Assembly (NCBI GenBank): GCA_024220505.1
Contig: JAKZZE010000019.1
Coordinates: 186,001-250,000 of the forward strand
DNA length: 64,000 nt
Source: Rhizopus arrhizus
Taxonomy: Eukaryota; Mucoromycota; Mucoromycetes; Mucorales; Rhizopodaceae
Direction: 5' to 3'
The notes under the pieces are model-generated. The model had not been told where the DNA came from and searched no databases. It worked only from the letters and a program-made list of their open reading frames with translations. Position 1 is the first letter of the stretch, and each line of letters begins with the position of its first letter. The translations under genes were made by a program, and so were the position numbers. Of the stretch, positions 23,291 through 34,821 are shown piece by piece.

Positions 23291-23669
23291 TATACAAAAA
23301 AATAGGGATTTGGTTTATAAAAAATAGCTTTTTTTTTTATTTAAATAAAATAATAATAACAATACATAGTATTTCTTTGCTTGTAGCGTTTTAAAAGTGT
23401 ACTTGACTTACCTAATGTCACCAGAATAGCAGCATCTAATCTAAAAATACATCAACTAGTCTCGTGGAACTCAAAAAGTTCTCAAAAGAAAAAAAAAAAA
23501 AAAAAAAAAAGCCAAGCTCAAGGATTCAGAGACACAAGGATTCAAGAATTCAAGGACTTGGGCACTCAAAGCAAAAGAAAAGACATCAGTACTTAAGAAC
23601 CAAAGCGAAAATTAGGAAAGAAACAGAAAGAGGCCAAAGCAGAGCAGCATTCATCTATAACAATTATTA

Positions 23670-24060
23670 GCTATCGTGTATATGTAGTAAAAGTAATAGT
23701 ACCTTTCTTTAGATAGACTATGGGAAGAAAACTAGCTAAGCGTATACTCACAAGTAAAAAAAGCAGCAGACATCTATAATAATTATTAGCTATTGAGTAT
23801 ATATAATAAAAGTGATAGTACCTTTCTTTAGATGGGCTAAGAGAAAAACCTTGCTAAGCTTTACCAACAAGTAAAAAAAAAAAAAAAAAAAAAAAGGAAG
23901 CAGTACTCCTCTATAATAATTATTAGTTATCAAGTATATAGTAAAAGTAATAGCACCTTGCTTTAGGTGGACCATGAGAAAAAAAAAAGAAAAAGAAAAA
24001 AAGACAGCAGCCAAGCTTATACTAACAAGCAAAAGAAGAAGCAACTATAATCCTGGGAAA
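23670..24060. repeat. 120-bp subterminal tandem repeats, copy B
   Basis: Three units collinear with 3333-3690, anchored by AAAAGTAATAGTACC and its variants near 23689, 23806 and 23941. Unit lengths differ mainly through A-runs. Confidence 0.78.
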
Positions 24061-24465
24061 AAGACTTTATAAAGACCATTTGAAACATCAAGAAAGCAAC
24101 TAATACGATTTTACTAAAGCTCAAGTACCATCAGAACAATAATAGAGTACATATAATATTAAGAACTTACCTTTTAGAAAGAATGTTTTGTTTAAAAAAA
24201 AAGAAAAAAAAAAAAGGAAAAAAAAAGTACTTTTTTTATAGCCTCATTTTACCAGTGTTACAGTTACCCACTATCGATTAAAAATAAGTCTTCTTTAATA
24301 CTGTTTAACTATTGAAACATTCAGAGAGGCTATTCATAAACAGTTTAAACTTTCTCTTCTTCTTCTTTTTTTTTTTATTTAAATGTAATATCTTTAACTC
24401 CAAAGGCTTTTTTTTCTTCGCTTTTTTTGTAGAACAAACAAAAGTATCAGGTTGTTTTGTGCTCA

Positions 24466-24806
24466 TGTCATGTTTTGACATGTCAATAAGATACAGTCTT
24501 ATCCTTCTGGACTAAATCTTTACAAATGAGTTTGAATAAGAATAGAACCTGATAATTATCACTGCCCTAAACAGCCAAGTTTCACTTTCATCTCAACAGT
24601 TGATTATTAACATCAGTCTATAAAATTTTTCTTATACATGTCAAATCATATCGGTCGTAACTATTTTTGTCATCTAATCTCAGGTCTTGCTCAACTAATA
24701 TAAATAGCCTTGAAATCTTTCTTTAATAAAAGTATTCGACTTTAGAACTATTGTTCGGTCTCGTTAATTGTTCTTTATCTTATTTTTGAATACTTAAAAC
24801 ACTTCA
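24466..24806 (+). repeat. G2 5' LTR
   Basis: It begins TGTCATGTTTTGACATG, itself a small palindrome, and ends ACACTTCA. The TATA box ATATAAATAG is near 24700. A likely transcript start region, GGTCTCGTTAA, follows about 60 nt later. Confidence 0.93.
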
Positions 24807-24819
24807 TTTTTTTTAACGA
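24761..24819 (+). promoter_or_regulatory. G2 candidate self-primer and primer-binding pair
   Basis: TCGTTAA (24761-24767) in the LTR is complementary to TTAACGA (24813-24819), which lies six T residues inside the LTR end. Relative to G1 the central base pair differs on both sides (TCGTTGAA/TTCAACGA versus TCGTTAA/TTAACGA), so complementarity is kept while sequence changes. Confidence 0.55.
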
Positions 24820-24847
24820 ATTCTGAACTACTGGTTATAATCAAGAC

Positions 24848-27800
24848 ATGACAGAAAAAGAGCAAACCTATGAATCATCTGTGCTTAATCAAAATGCTAT
24901 ACCAAGCAAAAATGTACAAGAAATCGATGATGTATACGAAGATATAGAAATGGCCAACGTTGAAAGGGTTCCTACTGCTACCATAGAAAATTCACAAATT
25001 GAAGATAATTCTCCTGTTGATGCGGTTACAGACTTAAGGGTAACATTAGAAAGTCTCAGACAGCAAATAGCCCGTGCCGTTATCTCAGGTGCATCACAAG
25101 AAGACCTTAGGGAATTACAAGAACGAGCGGTCAGTATCAAGAATTGCATCATATTTCTAGATGAAGCTCAAGCATTTTGCGTTACACCTTCATCTGCAAA
25201 TGAATCTATTCCTGGCCCTAAGTCGTCAAACACTACCATCTACCCCCGATCGGATCACATTATTCCATCAGACCTTCCAGTATGGCAATGGCGGGGTAAT
25301 GTCTGGAAAAAAGATGCAGACATACATGACTCTGTGGAAGATCTACTTGATACATTCTCTTTGATCGTGGAATCTAATGGTCTTTCAGCTGATGCCAGTT
25401 GGTCCCGTTTGGTCCCAATAAAAATGAACAGGGATCAACGGTCATGGTTCAATGAAGTTCTAAAAGGACGCAACTTGACTTGGTCCGAGGTTAGAAAAAT
25501 TATAGTCAAGACTTACGCTACTCAAGACGTAGCTCAAGAATTGGATCATATGGACCAGTTACTCTCACTCAAGATGCTATCTACGGAATCTATTGAATCC
25601 TTCACAGACAGATTCCAAAGAATCCGAAGAGCCGCTAAATGGGATGATGATATTAAGACTGCTTCCATATACAAGCGCGCTTTACCAGCCTTTTTACGTC
25701 AGGAGGTCTCTCGCTCCTTGCTAAACCTTGGAAGAGACCAACAGGATTCCGTGACAAAAGTTGCTGCCAAAGCTAGGATGGTCTTATCATCAAACCTTTG
25801 TCAAGAAGCCGGCACAGCAAATTATCAAGATGATGCACCCATCAAGGCTTCCTCTTCATCTTCATCAAACGGAACAGAAGCATCTAAATATAATCCAAAA
25901 AATTCTAATTCCTCAAACACTGTCAAGAAAGCTTCATTTGGAAGTATGAAGAACAAGTTCCGCTGCGCTATCCATGGTATAGCTAACCATCCTACTGAGA
26001 AGTGCAACAAGTACAAGGATTTATTAAATCAGAACTCCTCGGCGAAATTTTTACCTTCTTCAACTAAATCACCTATGTCCTTTGTCTCAGTTGCGAAAAA
26101 TTGCTTTCGTTGTTTTGAAAATGTTCCCTGGTCAAAAGAACATGCTGCTCGCTGTCCTCGTGACAAACCCTATCATGGTCCAAGTAAAGCCATACGTTCT
26201 GCCCGTCTGGACACCTTAAGATCCAATGGTGGCAAGCCTAACCTCACCATCACTCCTCAAGCTAGACCACAACAGGCATCTTCTAAGGTGTCTAGTGGTG
26301 ATAGCAACTTGATGGACGTAGATGACGATGGTTATCCAGTGAACTATGATTGTAAGAAATTAACAAAACAGAATGAAGTATTTAAAAGTACTAACCATTC
26401 TTTAATTGTACCTATCACTATAGAGAATGTGAACACTATGGCCCTGGTTGATAGTGGTTCCTCTTTTAGCTCGATAGACACAAAATTTGTTAATAAATAT
26501 AATATTGCAGTTGATAGAAATGTATCTGGTTCCGTTATACTTGCTACAAGTGATAATGTTAGTAAACGTTTCGGTACAACCAAATTTCCATTAAGTGTTA
26601 TTTACGGTGATAACGATAAAAATCTTATTCATACATCCCATTCTTTTGAAGTCCTTCCTCTTTCCTTGGATACTGAAGTTGTAATAGGGTTAGATCTGAT
26701 GCACAAGTTAAACATTCTTGTTACCAACTTAGCTATCAGACATCCTAATCTTGCACCAGTTATTGACAAAGAGATTACGGATGATACACCTGAACCTAAC
26801 AAAGCTCCTTTCGGTACACCTGAGCAACAAGCTCATTTCCATAATGCTGTTAAACCATTTGTTGATCAAAATGCCTTAATACCAAAGAATTCATTTTGTA
26901 CTGTACCCGAGTCAGTTATACGTTTAGATACTGTTAAAGGAAAAACTGCTTACCGTGCACCATATCGTACTCCTTTTAAAGTACTACCAATCATGCGTGA
27001 ATGTATTGACACTTGGTTAAAGGATGAAGTTATTGAATGTGCATCACCTAATTCAGATTGGAATTCTCCTTTAACATTGGCACCTAAGAAAGACTTGCTT
27101 GGTAATCTCACAGGACATCGACCCTGTCTTGATCCTCGCTTGCTAAATTCTATTCTTGTGTCAAATGATAGACATCCTATTCCAAAGATTGAAGAGATTT
27201 TCGATCGATTACAAGGATCAACTATTTTTACCACTCTTGATCTTCGACAAGCATTTCATCGATTCCAAATCTATGAGCCTGATCGTATTAAGACCACATT
27301 CACTTTTGAAGGTCAACAATACCAATTTAGAGGTTGTCCATTTGGTTTGAAACATATTGCTTCCCGTTATCAACGAGTGATTAATATAGTGTTACGTGAT
27401 TTACCTTATGCACAGGCTTTTGTTGATGATATCATCATATTTTCCAAGTCTTATGAGGAACACATCACACATGTGCAAAACATAATTCAGAGATTAACTA
27501 AAGTGAATTTGATCCTTAACCCAGACAAGTGTCATTTTGCGCAGTCTACTGTTTACTTGCTTGGTTTCTGTGTTGATGCCAAAGGGTCTCGACTCGATCC
27601 TCGTAAAGTTACAAACGCTTTGACTTGGCCTAGACCTGCATCTGGAAAAGAGATTCAACGCTTTTTAGGACTGGTAAATTATTTTAGAAAATACTTGCCA
27701 AATATTTCTGAAGTCACTGCACCTTTGGACAAATTACGTTTCGAAGGTAAACTTGATAAACTTTGGACATCTGAAGAAGAAAGAGCTTTTGAAAAGATCA

Positions 27801-29689
27801 AGGCATTATTGTCTTCTGCGCCACTTCTTCATCATCCAGATCTAGAACAACCTTTTTATGTTGCTACTGATGCTAGTAACTATTCAATTGGTGCTGTTCT
27901 TTACCAAGTTATAAAAAATGAGACTCGATATATCGGTTTCATGGCACGCTCACTTTCTACATCTGAAAAGAATTATTCTACCACTAAATGTGAGCTATTA
28001 GCAGTGATATTTGCACTAAAGAAGTTTCATCCATTTTTGTGGGGTAATCCATTCACCTTATACACTGATCACAAGGCCTTAACTTATCTCCACACCCAGC
28101 CTGTAGCTAACGCTATGATGATCAATTGGCTGGACACTATACTGGATTATAACTTCAAAATCATCCATCGACCTGGTATTCAAAATATTCTACCAGATGC
28201 TTTGTCGCGTCTTTTCGAACCTGAAAAAACGCTGGAGGGGGATAATAAAACCATCCAAACAATCGTCACTTCCCAAATTATCAATTCTAACGGATCAATT
28301 CTTACATCCAGAATGATGATGCCTGCTGACTTGATGACCCCAGCACCAGAAGATAGGCAAAAGCTACTCATGGATACACATTTAGAAGGACACCGTGGAG
28401 CTCAAGCAATCGTAACAGCTTTACATAGTGATGGTATTCACTGGACAAAGCTCAAGGAAGATGCTCTTGAAATAATACGTAGTTGTCCTGATTGCCAAAA
28501 ATTCAATATCGCAAAGCACGGATACAATCCCTTGACCTCAATCTATGCTGATGCACCTTGGGATCACATCTGTATCGACACAGCCGGACCTTTCCCTACT
28601 TCAGTACAAGGTAATCAATACATCCTTCTGGTAGTAGACGTCTTTACACGATATTGTGTACTCAAAGCCTTGCCCGATAAATCTTCTCTCACTATTGCAC
28701 TTGCATTAAGGAATATCTTATCGCTCTTTGGTCGACCAAAAATTATCCAAAGTGATAATGGTACTGAGTATGTCAATGAACTCGTCAGACTGTATGTTGA
28801 ATCATCCGGTATTGATCATCGTCTCATATCAGCTTATCATCCCCGAGCTAACGGTATAGTTGAACGATGGGTTGGCAAAGCAAAAAATATTTTGCACAAA
28901 AGATTACAAGGCAGAACTGAGGATTGGGACTTGTATGTTGACAGTACCCAAGAAGCCCTCAACAATACGCATACAGCTTTACACGGCACTAGACCTTTCT
29001 CATTGATGTTTGCAAGACGTCCCAATGAAAACAAGGATTATAATAACGTGCTGGACAAAACTAAATCGCCTGAAACGATGAAACAGTTAGAAACTAGAAT
29101 TAACGAGTTTAATGACACTGTCTTACCGGCTATTCGTGAAAAAATAAAAACTTCACAAGCTGCTTCTCGAGACAAGTTCAACCAAACTCACAGAATTCTA
29201 TCCGATATCCCCACTGGTAGTCAAGTCACGCTCAAGAATGTAAACCGTGTTGCAAAAAGTGATCCCCTCTACGTTGGTAATTACACTGTCAAAAGAAAAA
29301 CTCAAGGTGGTTCATATGTGTTGGTTGATGCAACTGGAGCACTCTTACCAAGAGATATACCTCCATCGCAAATAAAGGTTATTTCCCAGGAAGTATCCTT
29401 ATCCAATACTGATCAATCTGAATCATACGATGTTGAGGCAGTTCTACACCATAAGGGATCACCGGGTAATTACTTATATAAAGTTCGATGGAAAGGTTAT
29501 GGAGAAGAAGATGACACTTGGGAACCGGCTAGTCATTTCCATGACTACAGACCGATCCAAAAATATTGGTCACGTCTAAGTGAACAAGAACCAGCGCGCG
29601 AGGTTCAACTTGTTCCTAAAAAAGATACGACCAAGAAAAGAAAAAACGTGCATCGCAGTGTAACTAACTCTAAAAGAAACAGATGTTAA
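24848..29689 (+). CDS. G2 Gag-Pol polyprotein with chromodomain
   Basis: A 1613-aa single-frame polyprotein that builds the particle, copies the RNA and integrates the DNA. Domains: gag capsid (about 135-320), Cys/His clusters (CAIHGIANHPTEKC near 378 and NCFRCFENVPW near 420), protease LVDSGSSFSSID near 533, reverse transcriptase about 700-900 with FTTLDLRQAFHRF and FVDD near 857, RNase H VATDASNYSIG near 1004, integrase HHCC about 1177-1217, and D,D-35-E at about 1239, 1301 and 1337. A chromodomain lies at 1526-1570 (YDVEAV, VRWKGYGEEDDTWEP), with a basic tail. No frameshift separates gag and pol, as in Tf1. Phe replaces Tyr in the YxDD box. The ATG is 42 bases past the LTR. Confidence 0.96.
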   Translation: MTEKEQTYESSVLNQNAIPSKNVQEIDDVYEDIEMANVERVPTATIENSQIEDNSPVDAVTDLRVTLESLRQQIARAVISGASQEDLRELQERAVSIKNCIIFLDEAQAFCVTPSSANESIPGPKSSNTTIYPRSDHIIPSDLPVWQWRGNVWKKDADIHDSVEDLLDTFSLIVESNGLSADASWSRLVPIKMNRDQRSWFNEVLKGRNLTWSEVRKIIVKTYATQDVAQELDHMDQLLSLKMLSTESIESFTDRFQRIRRAAKWDDDIKTASIYKRALPAFLRQEVSRSLLNLGRDQQDSVTKVAAKARMVLSSNLCQEAGTANYQDDAPIKASSSSSSNGTEASKYNPKNSNSSNTVKKASFGSMKNKFRCAIHGIANHPTEKCNKYKDLLNQNSSAKFLPSSTKSPMSFVSVAKNCFRCFENVPWSKEHAARCPRDKPYHGPSKAIRSARLDTLRSNGGKPNLTITPQARPQQASSKVSSGDSNLMDVDDDGYPVNYDCKKLTKQNEVFKSTNHSLIVPITIENVNTMALVDSGSSFSSIDTKFVNKYNIAVDRNVSGSVILATSDNVSKRFGTTKFPLSVIYGDNDKNLIHTSHSFEVLPLSLDTEVVIGLDLMHKLNILVTNLAIRHPNLAPVIDKEITDDTPEPNKAPFGTPEQQAHFHNAVKPFVDQNALIPKNSFCTVPESVIRLDTVKGKTAYRAPYRTPFKVLPIMRECIDTWLKDEVIECASPNSDWNSPLTLAPKKDLLGNLTGHRPCLDPRLLNSILVSNDRHPIPKIEEIFDRLQGSTIFTTLDLRQAFHRFQIYEPDRIKTTFTFEGQQYQFRGCPFGLKHIASRYQRVINIVLRDLPYAQAFVDDIIIFSKSYEEHITHVQNIIQRLTKVNLILNPDKCHFAQSTVYLLGFCVDAKGSRLDPRKVTNALTWPRPASGKEIQRFLGLVNYFRKYLPNISEVTAPLDKLRFEGKLDKLWTSEEERAFEKIKALLSSAPLLHHPDLEQPFYVATDASNYSIGAVLYQVIKNETRYIGFMARSLSTSEKNYSTTKCELLAVIFALKKFHPFLWGNPFTLYTDHKALTYLHTQPVANAMMINWLDTILDYNFKIIHRPGIQNILPDALSRLFEPEKTLEGDNKTIQTIVTSQIINSNGSILTSRMMMPADLMTPAPEDRQKLLMDTHLEGHRGAQAIVTALHSDGIHWTKLKEDALEIIRSCPDCQKFNIAKHGYNPLTSIYADAPWDHICIDTAGPFPTSVQGNQYILLVVDVFTRYCVLKALPDKSSLTIALALRNILSLFGRPKIIQSDNGTEYVNELVRLYVESSGIDHRLISAYHPRANGIVERWVGKAKNILHKRLQGRTEDWDLYVDSTQEALNNTHTALHGTRPFSLMFARRPNENKDYNNVLDKTKSPETMKQLETRINEFNDTVLPAIREKIKTSQAASRDKFNQTHRILSDIPTGSQVTLKNVNRVAKSDPLYVGNYTVKRKTQGGSYVLVDATGALLPRDIPPSQIKVISQEVSLSNTDQSESYDVEAVLHHKGSPGNYLYKVRWKGYGEEDDTWEPASHFHDYRPIQKYWSRLSEQEPAREVQLVPKKDTTKKRKNVHRSVTNSKRNRC

Positions 29690-30130
29690 TACATTGACCT
29701 TCTTCCACCAACTTTCATTAACTATACATATACGTTACCAGCAAATTACGCAATTATAAAATATTTACAAGGATAGTAAAAAAAAAAAAAAAAAAAAAAA
29801 AATGAATTTTTTCTCATGCCTTAATATTTTTCAATATGCACATTTGTACGCAGTCACATTTACAGACAAACATCACTTTAGCAATAAATTCCTGTTCAGG
29901 GTTTATTATCGCCTAAATGCTTTGTTCCATTCTTGAACACTATACTTTATATGTTTATATAAAGAGCCACTATACGTTATATGACTTAACCCTACCAAGC
30001 ACCTATTTCTTACAACAAATAGAGCTCATCTTGACATCTCAAACCTCATTTTCGACATTCACTTAAACAAACATATTTTCACTTGCCACATTAATTCCAG
30101 AAAAGATAGTTACAACCTGGAAGGGGGCAA

Positions 30131-30471
30131 TGTCATGTTTTGACATGTCAATAAGATACAGTCTTATCCTTCTGGACTAAATCTTTACAAATGAGTTTGA
30201 ATAAGAATAGAACCTGATAATTATCACTGCCCTAAACAGCCAAGTTTCACTTTCATCTCAACAGTTGATTATTAACATCAGTCTATAAAATTTTTCTTAT
30301 ACATGTCAAATCATATCGGTCGTAACTATTTTTGTCATCTAATCTCAGGTCTTGCTCAACTAATATAAATAGCCTTGAAATCTTTCTTTAATAAAAGTAT
30401 TCGACTTTAGAACTATTGTTCGGTCTCGTTAATTGTTCTTTATCTTATTTTTGAATACTTAAAACACTTCA
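30131..30471 (+). repeat. G2 3' LTR
   Basis: Identical by eye to the 5' LTR. Its promoter points at the accessory gene of element B: the possible start region at about 30424-30426 is roughly 116 nt before ATG 30542, on the same strand. Confidence 0.93.
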
Positions 30472-30541
30472 GCTCATCTTTAGTTTATTTTGTACTCTTG
30501 TTTTTTTTTTTCTTCCTTTTTATATAATTTATCTTGAAAAA

Positions 30542-31792
30542 ATGTCTCGTCGTCTCGCTACCCCAATCAATGTTCCCAGTAATGCCCCTAAAAGGGCAAG
30601 AATATCTTCAAGCATTACTGGATCATCATCCACCGTTCTCCCGTCCTCTTCTCCTGCCCCCACTGCTGTTGCGTCTTTTGACAGCTTTGAGCCTTCTCGC
30701 CTTCAAGGCCCAGTTGGCTCTTCTGCAAATGGCCAAACCCTTGAGGCCATCTTTGCTCAGATGCAGCAGCAGGAGCAGATTCAACGCCGACAGGAGGAGA
30801 ATCAACGTCGGCAGGAGCTGAAGATTGAGCAGCTAACTCAATTGCTGCAACAACAACAACAAGGGCAGCAACAGCAGCAGCAGCAGCCTCCACAGCAGCC
30901 TCCACAGCAGCAACCTTCTGAGGTCAAAGAGAAGAGGGCCTTGACCAGTGTAATTTGAATTTAAAAGCTAAATTAGCATGTGCAAAATAATAACTAAATT
31001 TTTGTTTTACCCTTTTTGAAATATAGGCTTTCATATTGAAGTACTACAGAGAGCATCTGGTCCCTCGGGGTATCACCTTTGACCTGAAGGAGGTCTTGCG
31101 CTACAAGCAAAACGCAAAGGTCAGAGATTTGCTTGTAGCAGCTGCCAAGAAGGAGCCATTTTCTGCTGGCATTACTGTTTCTGACTTGCGCAGCATGGTC
31201 AGAAACAAACTCAACTACATGGTGAGAGAAAGTAAGGGGCTGACGGCTACGTCAGAAGAATCAACGCGTCGTAGTCGTGTGCATGCAGTAAGTAATTAAT
31301 ATTGAAAAATTGAAATATATAGTGTTTCAAGTACTTACATTACTTCTTTACATTAGAAGCTCGCCATGAGGCGAAATGCTTACAATGCAGCCCCAGAGGA
31401 ATTTGAAGCTCGTTTTCCTTTTGGAAAAAAGCTTCTGATAGCCGATTGGACCTCAGAGGAAGAAGATGGCCCTGAGGATGAACATGGTCCTGTGTTTGTG
31501 GTAAAAAGACCACTCTTTCGAAGTAAAGCAGTAAGTAGTATTTTTGTTATAGTATTTATTTTCTAATATACCTTTAATTAATCTACAGGTGGACGAATTC
31601 CATGCTTCTCTTCAAAAAGCATGGAGAGACTCCTTGTCGAAAAAAGGCACCATCAATAGAACAAGAAGGGTGGTGGACTACTTCGACAAGGAGTTCCCCA
31701 CAAACCTTGACCATGAGGATTATCCCTCTTGGGCCTTTTCTTCTCCTGGCCTTGGCTTTTCCTCTTCTGCTGCTGCTAATCCTATGCAGTAA
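30542..31792 (+). CDS. Accessory protein of CACTA-like element B, four exons
   Basis: Exons are 30542-30949, 31027-31287, 31357-31530 and 31589-31792 (about 348 aa). Donors are GTAATT and GTAAGT; acceptors are TATAG, TTAG and ACAG. The order is a basic N-terminus, a Ser-rich stretch, a charged Gln-rich region likely to form a coiled coil (QIQRRQEENQRRQELKIEQL, about residues 78-97), a Q/P tract, a conserved basic exon 2 (LVPRGITFDLKEVLRYKQ; RSMVRNKLNYM), the exon 3 acidic patch after FPFGKKLLIADWTSEEEDG, and SWAFSSPGLGFSS near the end. No known domain is recognised. Exons 2-4 are far better conserved with copy A than exon 1. The next gene, the transposase, is convergent with 194 bp between the stop codons. 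Confidence 0.8.
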
Positions 31793-31986
31793 GCGTTTAC
31801 TTTCTCTTTTCTCTTTCCCCCTCCTTTTTTTTTTTTTTTTTTTTTGCTGCCTCTTTTGTTGTCTCTGCAAATTGAATAAAAATTTCAAAAAAAAAAAATA
31901 ACAATAATAGTCTATTGAATGATTCTTTAGTAAAATAAATAATAATAATAATAATAAAAGAATGTTTGAATAATTTAGCATAGTTG
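31793..31986. terminator. Convergent 3' region between accessory and transposase genes, B
   Basis: A T-run, an AATAAA near 31875 for the plus-strand gene and an (AAT)n microsatellite (about 31935-31958), which reads as T-rich and ATT on the minus strand, lie between the two stop codons. The layout is the same at 7076-7262 and 45234-45420. Poly(A) use is inferred. Confidence 0.5.
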
Positions 31987-34821
31987 TTACATATAAATTC
32001 TTCTTGGCAGAGCGAGAGTAAGAAGATGGTTATCAACATATGGACATATAGCAACAGGGTTGAAAATCCTGTAAATTGGAAGTATATTGTTGCTTGTAAC
32101 TGGATCAAATTGATTCTTCCACACTTGGATGCCAGTACCATCAAAGGTGGGGAAATGTTGGGTCGCATGGCTGTACCAATTGACGAATGCAAAATAATGA
32201 GTGGTATTGTTGAAGGAATGTGAAAAAAAATATGATATTTGGCCAATTCGTAGTTGGTTATTTACAATGGCTTGAATGTATGATGATGATGAATGATTGT
32301 CTGATTGTTGGTAACGTTGTCCAAGCAAGTTAATTTTCTTAAATGATTGTATCATTGTACTAATTGTATTCATAATAGGTGTTTCATAGGTATCCATATA
32401 ATAATTTTGTAGGGCTTCATAGTGTTGAGGGCATAAGATTTGTTGTTTGTTGTTAATTTTTGAAGGAAGGGATTTTGGTGGCAGAGGCTCACTACCAGTA
32501 ATTGTCAGGTTAAATAGACTTGGTCCGTCTATGAACTGAGCGTAATCAAATGGCGTTAGACCACTCTCGTCATTCGTAACTTCGCCTATTTCCCTTATAA
32601 AGTTGAGTAGTAGGAGCATGTCTTCGTTGTTGGTATTAATGAGTGTTGGTAATGAATGTATAAGATCTTGTGTATGTATTGTTTGTGTAAGCATAGTGAC
32701 ATAAGTAGTTTCGAAGCCTGTCTTGTAATTGATATTTATCTTTTTGACATCACCATTCAAGCGTTCAAAACCATAGAGCCAAAAGGCATAAGAGGGACCA
32801 AAGTCCAAAAAGCATTCTTTCAAATGCATGTGCATATGCATATTTGGTGTTATACTTGTTTTTCCATAAAGTTGAGCACAAGTCTTGCCAAAGGTCTTAA
32901 ATAATGAATGTGCTGCGTGTATTTCTTCAATTGTGATCAAAGGACCAGTCACCAATCTCACTGCTTCTACATATCGCATCCAATTGATGAAATGTTCACC
33001 GACTAGTCTTTGTTTCAACAGAAAAGGTGAAAGCACAACACACCACGTTCTCCATTCATCGGATTTCATATTGCTAAAAGTACTTTCAATCTTGCCTTTT
33101 TTTCGTTTTTGTTTTTTTTTTTTTTTTTATACAAAAAATTAGTGTTCAGACTTATCACAGAATTAATTCTTTTATATTTGTTGCATACCTTTGGAGATTC
33201 TGCAGTACTGTGATGGAATAGCAATTGAAGCTGATTCATCAGCCATGGCTTTGAAATCAGCCGTAGAAAGAAGCCCGTGATCTACCCAAACTTCAACCAT
33301 TCGTTTTGGCGTACCTAGAAATAAATTGTGCATAGGATCAACTGTTGTCAACCTTACAACATCAAAGTATTCTAGTCGGTGAAGTTCACTCCATTTACTT
33401 CCTGTGTCCGTCTGCAGGGTTCTTTGTTGTGTAATGTGAGTGGCATTCAGCCAAGCATATGCTTCTTGGCGCTGCTGGGTATTGTTTCGCAGAATCCAAT
33501 GCTCATCGTCAAAGTCTGAAAAATCTGGCTTCGTTGAATTTGCACCAGTACTGATTCGCGAAAACACAGTGGAACACTTGTTGCAGGCTTTGTGCGCGGA
33601 TTGACCCATGAATCCAGCTACCTTACGAGCTGCTGGTATATCACAGTTAACGGACATCAAAGCAACACGTACCATCTCACCGTTTCTGTTCTGGTACGTT
33701 GGCATCATCATACCTCCGTACAAGGTATTCAGCTCTGCAATCATTGGTCGCAAGAAATTTTGGAGCTGGTCATCCGTGGGCTCGCCAGGCCCAGGAATCA
33801 TACCAACCAGGATGATGTTGGAAACCTTCATCCTGGAACCCCTTGGAAGGTTGTTGATAGTGAGATATACACCACCGCAAGAGTAATGCATACCATCACT
33901 AGGTTGAAACCAATCAACGTTCAATGACACCATTAATGATCGTCTTTTATTCACAAATGGCTCCCCAGCTGAGTCGACCATCTCATTCCAGACTCTACCA
34001 TCATAAATGTCATACAACACACCTTCCTCCACATATCGACCTCTCCACTGTTCAATTTCTGTTTCAAAGTTCGGACGGACAAAGAACTTCTTCAACGTTT
34101 CGACAATTGAGTTGTACGGGAACTCAAGGACGGGCTTCAGGCTGCTGCCAACAAAAAGTGAATTACCACATGGGCGCTCTTGTCTGTGGGGGTTGTTTGC
34201 AAACCTGACAAAAGGGCATAGTCGGGTATGCAAACTTCCCGTGTCATAAACACTTCTACAAAGAGAACAGACAAGGAAACGGGAGACACCACTACTGGCA
34301 GAGGAATAATTGACCATGGCACGAGCAGTGGAGATCTTTGTAGGAATCTCCATGCCATGGCCAAGGGCACGAACAAAGAAAGAAAGAAAGGCCAACAGTT
34401 CTTCACCGGCTTCAACAGAAAGGTGCTTTGCTTGAAAAAGCACAAGGTAAAGGACCAGGAGATACTCCAATTGTTGGTCGTTGGTCATTTCTTCTTCCAT
34501 GTCGACATCCATGTCAGCATCAAGGTCGAATTCTAAATTTGTTTAATAAAAAAAAAGGGTGTGTTTATGAATATACCTTCAAACGTGCTTCTTTCGGTAG
34601 AACTGGAGGGTTGCTCGAAGATATTTTCTAATCTTCTTTGTCTCAAAACTATTTTAATTGCACTTTAGTCTTTCTGCATTTCTTTAAAAAAAAGTACCTT
34701 CTCCAACTTTGTCAATACGCTTATGAGTATTAGCGGTTTTCTTGGCAATCATTCTGAATCCTTCAGGACATTTGCTGCATTTGGTGCATTGGCATTTAAC
34801 TTTGTTGTTAGTGGCGTTCAT
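31987..34821 (-). CDS. Tnp2-type (CACTA/Plavaka-like) transposase, element B, intact
   Basis: Four exons on the minus strand: 34698-34821, 34577-34648, 33189-34532 and 31987-33095 (882 aa; all phases agree). The start is ATG at 34821. The N-terminus has a Cys cluster (CQCTKCSKC) and THKR, possibly a zinc-binding DNA recognition motif. An acidic stretch follows. The Tnp2 core contains YDIYDGRVW, LNVDWFQPSDG, GGVYLTINNLPR, GMIPGPGEPTDD, CDIPAARKVAGFMGQ with CNKC, and VDPMHNLFLGTPKRM. The C-terminal part contains EWRTWCVVLSP, NMHMHMHLKECFLDFGP and FWLYGFERLNGD. These blocks are typical of Transposase_21 proteins that bind element ends and catalyse cut-and-paste. No stop or shift is visible, so the protein may be functional. 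Confidence 0.92.

Larger units (their letters stand above)
24466..30471 (+). mobile_element. Complete Ty3/Gypsy chromovirus G2
   Basis: A 6006-bp element with two 341-bp LTRs (24466-24806, 30131-30471), identical by eye. The 5-bp target duplication GCTCA is perfect (24461-24465 and 30472-30476). It has one uninterrupted 1613-codon frame and a polypurine tract GGAAGGGGGCAA at 30119-30130 directly before the 3' LTR. It sits in the 5' region of element B. Every part needed for autonomy is visible and it is probably the youngest insertion here. Confidence 0.95.

Noticed and set aside
23079..23327. Open frame encoding a repetitive Tyr/Phe/Ile-rich peptide
   Set aside because: It is the translation of the 32-bp subterminal tandem repeats and is not kept in frame in copies A and C.
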